Assembly (NCBI GenBank): GCA_030549775.1
Contig: CM060177.1
Location: 88,569,236 to 88,633,235, forward strand
Direction of reading: 5' to 3'
Origin: Tamarix chinensis
Lineage: Eukaryota; Streptophyta; Magnoliopsida; Caryophyllales; Tamaricaceae
Length of the DNA stretch: 64,000 nt
The position numbers were made by a program, and so were the translations under genes. Shown here piece by piece: positions 37,601-47,935 of the stretch. The notes beneath the pieces are model-generated. The model saw only the letters and a program-made list of their open reading frames with translations. It made no database searches and was not told the origin of the DNA. Each line of letters starts with the position of its first letter. Position 1 is the stretch's first letter.

Positions 37601-38479
37601 CAACTGCCGTTGTTGCTGCCTAAACAACCACCCAAACCCATCAACCTCCTTACACCACCCCATCACCCCCACACGCCCCTGTAGCCACCTTTCTCCTCCC
37701 TTCTTTTTCTTTCCCCCTACTAAGCCTCCACCCTGCACCACCTTACCTCCCTTAGTTGAAACCCAGCCCTATAGATCCTTCCTTCCCCTCTTCTTCCCCT
37801 TTATTCTTCTCCTCTGCCCAACCTTCATCCCACTTTTCCAGCCTTGCTGCCACTGTCTATGCCACTGATCACCTACCCCTGACCACCACCTACACCTCTA
37901 CTCCCTCCCTACACCCACCCACCGCCCTAACTCCTCTTCACAAGCCCTCCACCTCACCCCTAAAACCTTAACCCGAGCCACCCTTTCTCTTCTCCCCACT
38001 TCCCCTCTTTGACTCCTTCTCCCTTTCATTCATGCATGCAGCTCACGCTGCTCATGTGGCTTGAGTGGTGCATTCATTTGAGCCATCCATGGGTTAATCT
38101 TGAGGTATAACCATACTTAATGCTAGTATGTATTTAATTAAGTTTTTGATAAAGGTTTATTCTTTTGATTTTTTTCTACTTCTAATATGATAAATATTGA
38201 TATGTGTCATGTGTAGAAATAATGCTTAAGGAAAGAGCCTTATCGTTAATGATAATGTTAAATATGTGTATGATATAATATGCTAATGTGGCCATTTGTT
38301 GCATAAATATTGTTAATATGAGCCCTAGGGGAATTTTGGTAAATTTTCTTGTGCAAAAGGTATGGGCTAAATAAGTATGTGTGGTAGGAGCTAATGTGTA
38401 TTAATGATAAATAATAATAGTTGGTGATGTTGGATGATGTGTATGGAGCATGCATATCAATATTTTATGTAGTGAAGGT

Positions 38480-39870
38480 ATTTTAGTAAAATTGTCATAA
38501 TGAGGGTAGAATGGTAATTTATAAGAGTAAAGGGGCATTTGAGAAAAAGGGGTGAAATATTGATTTAATAAAGGAGAAGGGTATTTTGGTAATTTGGTAT
38601 AAAGAAAGGGTATTTTAGTAATTTGACATAAAGGAAGGGTATTTTGGTTATTTGGCATAAAGGAAGGGTATTTTGGTAATTTTTTAAAATAAAGGTTAAA
38701 ATTGTGATTTAATAAAGGCGAAGGGTATTTTGGTAATTTTTTAAAGTAAAGGGGTACAATGGTGATTTAATTAAGGAGAAGGGTATATTGGTAATTTTAA
38801 TAAGTAAGAAGGGTACCTTGGTAATTTAACCAACCAAAAGGGCAAACTAGGAATTTTAATAAGTAAGAAGTGCAACTTGGTAGTTTAACCAACCAAAAGG
38901 GTGATTTGGTAATTTTAATAAATATGAAGGGTAATTTGGTACTTTTAATCAACCAAAAGGGCAACTTGGTAAATTTAATAAGTATGAAGGGCAATTTAGT
39001 AATTTAACTAACCAAATGGGTGATCTAGAAATGTAACAAGTATGAAGGATGATTTGGTAACTTAATAAGCCTAAGGGGCACTTTGGTAATTTAAACAAGT
39101 ATAAAGAGTAGTATGGTAATTAGGGATGTAAACGGGGCGGGTTCGGGTCGGGTATTACCATACCCGTATCCGTACCCGATAAGAAAATCCGTACCCGAAT
39201 CCGTACCCGTACCCGAACGGATATCCGTTGACATATCCGTATCCGTATCCGTTGGATATCCATTACCCGACGGATTATCCGTTTATCCGTTAATGAATAT
39301 TGTCCAACGGATAAATCCATTACCCGACGGATAAACCCATTTATAGTTAAGCCAAAAGACAATTTTAACCTTAATTTATACTATATTTATTTTAAAATTA
39401 AGGGTAAAAGGGTAATTATATATCGGGTAAACGGGTACGGATATGGATACGGGTATGGTTACGGGTACGGGTATGGATATCCCATACCCGTATCCGTACC
39501 CGAACCCGACGGATATTTTTTTCTATCCTCCATATCCGTATCCATATCCGTTTATCCATATCCGTTTAAATATCCGTCGGATAAAATCCGTCGGGTTTCG
39601 GATAATACCCGCCCCGTTTACATCCCTAATGGTAATTTAACCAACTAGAAGGGTAAATTGGCAACTTAACAAGTATGAGGGGTAAAGTTAGTAATTTAAT
39701 GAGTATGGAGGATAATTAGGTAATCTAATAAATAAAAGGGGTAATTTGGTAATTATGTAAAGATGAAGAGTAATATGGTGATTTGGCAAATAAAAATGGA
39801 TGACTTGGTAATTTTACAAAAAATGGGTATTTTAGTAATTTTCTAAAGATGATAGGGGTAAATTGATAAC
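38480..39870. repeat. Degenerate minisatellite GGGTATTTTGGTAATTT, interrupted by a MITE
   Basis: About thirty imperfect copies of a roughly 30-bp unit contain GGGTATTTTGGTAATTT followed by A-rich spacers such as CATAAAGGAA or AACCAACCAAAA. The same array, inverted, occupies 46270-46965 in solo LTR Z. Confidence 0.9.
39121..39628. mobile_element. hAT-type MITE (508 bp) with perfect target duplication
   Basis: The terminal inverted repeats are TAGGGATGTAAACGGGGCGG and its complement ending GTTTACATCCCTA. The 8-bp direct repeat ATGGTAAT flanks it at 39113-39120 and 39629-39636. The interior consists of TACCCG/TATCCG words in both orientations and can fold back extensively. Frames through it give Tyr-Pro or Arg-Ile repeats and are not genes. 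The size, ends and 8-bp duplication indicate a non-autonomous hAT element. Confidence 0.92.
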
Positions 39871-42800
39871 TTGGATATAACATATTGATGGATTAAATGA
39901 GTCCCCTTAATAAAACACAAGTGATATTGGATAATAAGATAAGGGTATCTGATAAGTCAGTGGGTATCACAAGAATTTGGCATAACCTAAGGTTGGATGG
40001 ATAATTAAGGGTGTAATATGGTGTTTATCTCATAATCATGCAAGAGATGCCTGGTTTGTAAGTATGTAGGAATTGTATGCTAGGTATGTTCGAAGTACTT
40101 GTTAGGGTTTTATGTATGCCACAACCCTTGATATAGAATTCTTGATTCTATAGCCAGTATATCTTTGTGTCTCTGGATTCATGACCTTCCTTCCCTCGAA
40201 TTAATTAAGTGGACCTATTGAATAAGATATGAATAAAGTAATAATTACATAAAGTGAAAGATTATCAAGCCGGGCCTAGTAAGGATAATTTCCGGTCCAT
40301 TGGCTATAATAGTAATCTGGAACATTCTGCTCTGTGGAGTGTTTCTAGTCCATCGGCTATAATAGTGATTAGGAGTGTTTTTCCTTGTAGAGTGATTTTT
40401 TGTCCACTGATTATAATAATGGGGGATTCCAAGCTCAACAAACCAAACTTTACATCGTAATCAATTATGGAAAGATACTAATTACTTACAATGGAACACC
40501 ACGTGAGTCGGGGCCAGTGAGGATGATTTTCGGTCCACTAGCTATAATAGTGGTTAGGTGCGTCTTACCTGTGAAGTGATATCCAGTCCACCAGTTATAA
40601 TAGCGGTGAGGTGCATTTTACCCTATGAAGTGTTTCTAGTCCACTAGCTATAATAGTGGGGTCCTCGCACTCACCTGGATATAATTCAAGAGTTGATGTT
40701 TGAATAATGATTAATTATTGGCTTAAGACCAAAAGTATTGATTTCACCTTTATGATCCATTGATATGCTATACATTTGGCTTCAGTGCCTGTCCCTGCTC
40801 TGGTATATGATGGAATTGCTAAGTACATGTATTTTATGTTATGCATTTCTTATCGTATATGGTGTTGCCTTGTGTATTAGTTCTGACATCCATTGTGATT
40901 TTCCTAAGCCCTTGTATATTATCATTTTATATAGTTTATGTATAATGTATTGCATGCGGACCCCGCCTTTCAGTCTGGTATAAAGGGTTACTTAGTGCCA
41001 TAGTACTGAAGGATTCCATTTATGGACCCCTACTTATTTAATAGACAGTGTCTTTTGTAGGACTATTATAGGTGCTATTCAAGTGGGCATCGGGTACGAG
41101 CATAAGGATTATCTGGGAAACTTTTAGGGTTTCTCTTCCACCTTTTTAATTTCTTGGTAAATGATTTTACTCTTGTAACCACTAATAGTGGGTTTATATC
41201 TTTTGTAATGAAATCAATGCGCTACTCTAATTTAAGTGGAATTTGAATTTGTATACATCGTATTCTATTCCCTTTAGTCTTAGCACTTGGTACTAGAACG
41301 GTAGGAAGAAACCTGTTTGGTACTAAGTGTGGTGGTAACATCCCCAAAAGTTATAGTTTTTTCTTTCGCTAATTTTTAAATAAAATAAAAATTTCAACTG
41401 TGAAATTTGGGGGTGTTGCAACTGGAGCGTGCTACCTTGGGGTTGTATTGTATTTACCTGTCCATTGGTGAGAATAGTGGGGTACTGAACTAAGGTAATA
41501 AAACCCTTTTGTGATAATAACCTATGGAATTACACTACTTATGATGCAGGAGCATGGCCTTATTTATTTCCAAACATGGTTTTGAGACATGTTTGAGGAG
41601 TTTCTTTGAGTTATTGGAAGTGCCAAAGTCAAACAAGACACTTTCTTGAATTTCAAAGCATAAGTAGGTTTTTATTCAATTTCAAGCAACCAAACAAAAC
41701 CTTAAGGACATACCATCTATGGGATGATTCAACCTATGTTTTGATGACATGTTGGACGTTATACCACGTCAGCATGACATGTGGAAGCTGCTGGAACAAA
41801 CACCACATGTGGAGTAATGCAAATTAGGGTTTTCTTTGTTAAGGTTGTTATTTTATGTAACTAACTAGCTCATAAGGCAACAATTTTTATACGATGTATT
41901 GCCATATCATTTAAGTGTAACTAAAGGTTGTAATTAGCTATAATTAACAGTTGGAAAGTTGAGTTTATGGGCTGTAATTAACGGTCATATTAGTTAGTTA
42001 GTTAGAAGTGGATAAAGTTAGTTAGGATATGGTTTGATTGGAAAATATCCTACGGTTTTGGTATGAGTTGGCGTGGGGGTTATGGCCTATAAATAAGGGT
42101 CTTCTTATGTGTAAAATTCAGAGTTTGAGTTTTGAATAAAAATCATCTCCTTTGAGAGAGTTTAAACCTTTCGATTCTATGTGAGTTGAAAGTGGCCATT
42201 GTTTAGAATTATTTGTTTGTTCCTTTTCTTTGGTTTTGAATCCTATGAAGATTCTTTGTGTTTTCTTCATTTCATTCATATCAAAGGGTTCATCTTTGTG
42301 AGTTCTATTTGAGATCCATTTAAACATCATCTTTGTGAGGTGTTTAAGTGTTACACTTATTGCATTTTATCCTACCCTTATTCATCCACCATCATACCAC
42401 ATAAACATCATCGTCCATCACCTTTGTTGAGTGGAATTTGTGTGGGTGTTACATATCAGCTTACTTATAATGGAACACCATGTGAGTTAGAAGTAGTTGT
42501 ACCTTATGTATCGATCCGCTAGTGACAATAGTAGCCGAGAGCATTCTGTCCTAGAGTTGTACCTTATTGACCGGTCCACACATGAGAATAGTGGCTAGGA
42601 ATGTGCTATCCTGTGTTGTACCTTATTTATTATTCCACTGATGAGAATAGTGGGGTCCTTACACCCACATGACTATAATTCATGAGTTGACTACTTATCA
42701 CACTATTATCTTGAATCTAGATAATAATGAACGAGCCACTATAACCTACTTATACGCATTTTATTTCTTATTGTGATGTTATTAATTGCTTTAACTTGCT

Positions 42801-43292
42801 TGACTATATTGTTACCTTACTTAGTATGTAGTGTATTGATTATCCATATTATGGGTGCTGCTCATTCTCATAAGCATTGACCCCTTCTGAGCCTATGTAG
42901 GTGAATAAGGATTCTATGAATGACTTTGCCACATATGATGACATGATCAAGGTAGAGTGATGTTGTTATGTCTAGGGTTGGGAATTGAAGAGAGTGGCAT
43001 TTGGCTGATGTCTTTTCAGTTTCTTTGAATTAATGTTTTACTTTTGTTGAACGATGTTGTGTATTTTGGTATTTCTTTTGGAACCAAACGCTTAACCCCA
43101 AATATGTTATGAATTGCTACTTTACTATGTTTATTATGGTTTGTATACTGTTTTTTATTTTGCCTTGTAGCTAGTACAGGGATGGCCTGGGGTTAGACTT
43201 ATACCAATTATGGTGGTAATACCTCCCCTTATGGTTGGGTGATCTTACGTTAGAAATGAAAATTTTCAATGGTAATTTTTGGGGGTGTTACA

Positions 43293-44000
43293 CATAATTT
43301 CACCATAGGCCATTTCCACATACCTAATTTATTAGGTCATTTATGTATATATAGGCCATTATCTCCTTTACTATTCTTTTCCTTTGACTTTAACCTTTCT
43401 CTTTAATCACATTATTATTCCAACTTCTTATCTAATTAATCATTCAATTTATTATGCAAATACTTGTCCCAATTATTGTTGAGTGATGGATTGTACACCA
43501 TCCCATGCTCTCACATAACATGGAAGTGTATCCATACCAAGGATAGAAAGTCAAGGCCGAATCCAAGTAACCATAATTGGACATAAGTTTAGGCCAAAGC
43601 CATGTAACCAACAATGGACAAAAGTATAAGTTGAAGCTAAAACCACCTAGGTTACCATACCTTTTTGTATTTATACCCCCAATTACATCGTCAATGTATA
43701 GAATAGGTAAGGCATAGAGATATACTAAGATCTCACCCGAAGGCAAACCCTGAAGGCACTAATAAATGCCCAAGTGCGGAATTAACCTTGGTTGCTAATC
43801 GAGGATTGTGTAACCCAAATCCATACATAGCTCGATCATCTTTCACTTCAGGTGATTAGTACGTTATTCTATATGTTATGTGTTCATACAAGGCCCATAT
43901 AATATGTAGGTAAGGCATTCACTTACTTGTTCCATCTTGACCATCACTGTTCCCAAACATTGTGTGGGATTTCCATTAATGCTTACATAATATTAACCAA
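43293..44000 (-). mobile_element. 5' LTR of element M, part 2 (truncated)
   Basis: It continues the M LTR after X, matching 24913-25610, and carries the conserved block at 43831-43865. The match to the other LTR stops at TTAACCAA (44000). The outer roughly 1.9 kb of the LTR is missing, replaced by element A. Confidence 0.85.
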
Positions 44001-44355
44001 GTGAATAGACTTGTTGTAGGTATCAAGGTCGATCCCACAGGGGCTAAGATTGTGGCTATATAAAATAGAATAATTGATAAGTGATGGACAATAATGATAA
44101 AAAATAACATTTACTATAAAAACAAACTTAGAATTGAACTTCAGTTATAAGTCCGCTATAGATTAATAAATAAATCAATCATATGCCGGAGTGCTCAATA
44201 TATTTGGAATCATTAACCTAATTTAACCTTTAATCTCTTTCAATAATTAAAATTCATGCTTAATCGAATCTCATGACTACTTTCGAGGTAATAAACCAAA
44301 TTATACTCTTTAAGAACAAGCTAATTCCACCTATCCCCGAGAATCACTAATCTAT
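44001..44355 (-). mobile_element. Non-coding end of element A (Athila/Tat-type), part 1
   Basis: The sequence contains TATCAAGGTCGATCCCACAG and joins seamlessly to 53119 once solo LTR Z is removed. Its relation to the pol remnant at 56090-57800 is inferred from adjacency and orientation. Confidence 0.45.
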
Positions 44356-46269
44356 AGTAACACCCCCAAAATTCACTACTGAAAAATTTCATTTTATTAA
44401 AATAATTAGCGAAAGCGAGATAACAAAACCATGAATTCTGGGGATATTACCGCCACACTTAGTACCAGACCGGTTCACTCATACAGTTCCAGTACTAAAT
44501 GCTAAGTCTAAAAGAGTAAAACACAATTTACGAGAAACTCAAGCATATTTAAACCAGAGTAGCACAAGTAAAAAATTTATAAGAATTTAATTCGCCAATG
44601 GTGGTCACAAGAAAACAAAGGCCATATCAAACCTAAGGTTTAAAAAGGGAAGGAATACAACTCTAGGACTTTTCGGATAGTTTCTTATGCTCTTTCCCGA
44701 GGGTCCACTTGAATTGCTCCTAAAAACAACCTGTAAGGGGCACTGCCCATTAAATAGGCAGGGGCCTCACGAATGGAACCCTTCAGTACTACAGTCCTGA
44801 GTAACCCTTTAAAAACACACTTAAAAGTAGGCACGCAATATAACACATGATATACTACTATTTCCATACATAACGATAGGTGTAAACATAATATTTAGAT
44901 CTGTACATTCATATATTTGACAAGACAATCGGATATTAATGGTGCATAAGTAATATTCGCTTTCGAGCATTCGCATACTTAACAAGTCAACCAAATATTA
45001 ATAGGCCATAATGAATAATTGATACTTTTAGGGCCTTAAGGCCATTAGTCCATCATTAATCAATCATCTCGGATTATAAAGATCCATGTGAGTGCGGGAA
45101 CCCCACTATTATAGCTGGTGGACCGGTCATGCAGGGCAAAACGCTCCTAGCCACTATTATTCGCCGGTGGACCGGTTTGGCCCCGACTCACAAGGTGTTC
45201 CACTGTAAGTAATTGGTGTCTTCCCCATGTCTTATCATTTTTACGTTTGGTTTATTGAGTATGGAATCCCCCACTATTATAGCCGGTGGAATGGTCATGT
45301 AGGGCAAAATGCTCCTGGCCATTATTATTCGCCGGTGGACCGGTCTGGGTCTGGCTCAACATCTTCCTCTTTAAGTGATTAGTGTCTTATTGTATCTTAT
45401 TCGAAAGTATTGTACACTTGACATGCATGACTAACTATATCCACACTTATCCTCCTAGGAGGGCCCGACCCATATCTTGAGACTTCTACACCTCCTAATT
45501 CACCCCGACATCCTTCCCTTAGTCCACCTTCTCACACCGGGAGCCCAATTCCTAAGTGTGTGGGTCAAGGCCCACCACCATATACCCCAAGGTCCACTCA
45601 CCGCCTTACCCTAGGGTTTTCTCCAGAAACCCTACTTTAGGCCTATGTGGCCCACCTTCTCTGCCTTACACATCCCAAACTATTTCAACACCCTAAACGT
45701 CACGACCCTTAGATTCAACCCTCACTTTCTACCCCACTCATTCTCATTTATTTTTTATTATTTTCTTTTTCTTTTTCCACCTTCTCAAATTAGGGTTTCC
45801 TCCTAAACCATAGTTTCTCCCACTCTTTAATTTTACTTATGTCCCCCCTTCTTTTTTTCACCACTCATGGATCATGGATTATTTAGGTCATTCTTACCTA
45901 CGTTAGCCAACTTACTTCCCATTGGTTATCTTATTTTCCCATTTTTCTTTTTCATGCCTTTCACCCCATATCCTGTTATTAAACTTCCTAACATGTATGT
46001 CCTAGAGGGTCACATCATATTACATCATAACTTACAGCATATCCATATTAGCACATACCAAAAGAGGGCACATGAACATACCTCTATTCCAAGCCGTGCT
46101 ATACATGAAACAGTTAAGATAATAGCATATAGAACACGACATATAATTATATAGGACATACAAGGCATGTAAGACACATAGCACGCATTCGGCCTTAGCT
46201 ACACCCTTACTCGGTTTAGGTTACCGAGTTATCTCCCACACTTATTAGGCCACTAATCACCCTTCGTAA

Positions 46270-46965
46270 TTGTTACACTTAATATATTTTCCATTTGGTT
46301 GGTTAGATTACCAATTTGCCCATTTCCTTTATTATAATTAACAAATTGCCCTTTAGTTGGTCAAATTACCAAATTACCCCTGTTCATTATCCTAATTATC
46401 AAATTATCCCTTTAGTTGGTTAAATTACCAAATTGCCCTTCACATTTTTCATATTTACCATTTTACCTTTCTCCATTATTAAATTATCATTTTACCCTTC
46501 TCTTTTATTACATTATCATTTCACCCTTCTCAATTACTATAATTGCCAAGTTACTCCTTTTCGATTTCCACTTTACCCCTTTACTTTCAAATTTACCATT
46601 TTACCCCTTAACTTCCAAAAATTACCATAACACCCTTTTATTTATAAAATTACCATTTTTTCCCGTATTATAAAATTACCATTTTGCCCTTTAATTAAAA
46701 AATTACCATTTTATCCTTTAATCACAAATTACTATTTTACCCTTTAATTAAAAAATTACCATTTTACCTTTTATTTACAAAATTACCATTTGGCCTATTT
46801 ACTTCCAAATTTACCATTTTTACCCCTTAACTTCCAAAAGTTACTGTAACACCCTTTCACTTATAAAATTACCATTTTGCTCCATTTATTATAAAATTAC
46901 CATTTTACCCCTTAATTTCAAAATTACCATTTTACCCTTTTCACTTACAAGTTACCATTTTGCCA
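46270..46965. repeat. Minisatellite AAATTACCATTTTACCC in solo LTR Z
   Basis: More than twenty imperfect units of about 30 bp contain AAATTACCATTTTACCCTTT. It is the reverse complement of the array in Y at 38480-39870. The predicted open frames through it are artefacts of the repeat. Confidence 0.9.
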
Positions 46966-47935
46966 TTTATTACTCCGCTTATATTAAATTATCATCTCCA
47001 CATGAAATATTAATATTAACACGTCATCCACAACTATTATATTTAATATAATACTCATTAGCACCCATATATATATATTAGGCCATATTATTGTACAAGA
47101 TATATTACTAAAATATCCCTAAGGCTCACAAAAATATTAACCATGCATTAAAGATCACAATAGCATAATATAACATGGAAAATACTTAACATTTTCATTA
47201 ATAACCAACTCTTACCTTAAACAGTATTTCCATACATAACATATAACCTAACGTGCTTCCTTTTTATCAAAAATCATAAGAAACTACATATATGATATTA
47301 AACAACATATATTAAGCATAATAACATATTAAAAATCCCAATGTACTAACATACGTTAATCCATGCATTTAAGTGGGATTTAACAGTTACCTTGATTCCC
47401 GTAAAAACAAACCTCACTGGTATTCCGGTTAAAGGTTCAGGCTTTGATTATCAAAACCAATACCTAAAAATAATATCAAGATTTATTATATTAGAAATAA
47501 TAAAAATCAAAGTATAAGACTTTATAACACTTAATTAATCAAATACTTGAATTAAAATATTATTATACCTTAAAATTATTACCCAACTAAATCAAGAAAT
47601 GCAGTCACTCATGCTGCTCATGCAGCACGAGCTACATGCAAAACAATAGGGTAGAGGCTCAAAAATGGCCTAAGGAGGAGGAGAGAAAATCAATTTCGGG
47701 TTAGGGTTTTTAGGCTAATAAAAAGGGTAGATGGGGGAAGATTTGGGGCAAGGGAAGGTTGCAGGAGTGGAGAGGGAGTATAGGTGGTGGTTGGGGATGG
47801 GTTGTTGGCGGCCAAGGGTGGAGAAGGTGGCGGCAACGAGGTTGCGAAGTGGTGCTGCAGAGGTGAGTCGAGATGGAGGTCTGAGAAGGAAGGAAAAGGG
47901 AGATGGAAAATGAAGGCCTGTAGGTGGTGGTTTCA

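Larger units (their letters stand above)
36626..41420 (+). mobile_element. Solo LTR Y inserted in X
   Basis: It starts TGTAATACCCCAAAAATTTA and ends GTGAAATTTGGGGGTGTTGCA. The flanks CCCGG and ACTGG match at three of five positions. Inside are an AT-rich start, a pyrimidine-rich tract (36945-38030), a GGTAATTT minisatellite (38480-39870), two CACTTAAAGTG-type blocks (40221-40274, 40470-40515) and several CCACTA/TAGTGG stem-loops (for example 40535-40553 and 40641-40659). No coding domain is present. Its AT-rich start and minisatellite are shared, inverted, with solo LTR Z, so Y and Z are one family. Confidence 0.85.
33276..43292 (+). mobile_element. Solo LTR X inserted in the 5' LTR of M
   Basis: It starts TGTAATACCCTAATTTTT and ends TTTTTGGGGGTGTTACA. 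A perfect 5-bp target duplication CATAA lies at 33271-33275 and 43293-43297, and the uninterrupted site exists in the other LTR of M near 24912. Without the nested copy Y its length is about 5.2 kb, close to LTR1. It has no coding domain. It includes a (GATGAT)/(ATA) microsatellite at 33336-33365, pyrimidine-rich tracts (33490-34330, 34640-35150), a 213-bp tandem duplication, a hAT-like MITE, CACTTAAAGTG-type blocks (36541-36580, 42458-42492) and the CTCAT/ATAAG hairpin (42861-42874). Confidence 0.9.

Noticed and set aside
37380..37971. 162-residue Pro/Ser/Leu-rich frame and neighbours
   Set aside because: It lies in the pyrimidine-rich tract of solo LTR Y; composition alone explains the absence of stops.
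39113..39640. Tyr-Pro and Arg-Ile repeat proteins
   Set aside because: They fall inside a fold-back hAT MITE and are produced by its TACCCG/TATCCG words.
46270..46965. Regularly spaced repeats resembling a CRISPR array
   Set aside because: Units and spacers are both degenerate and AT-rich, and the array is a minisatellite in a plant LTR.
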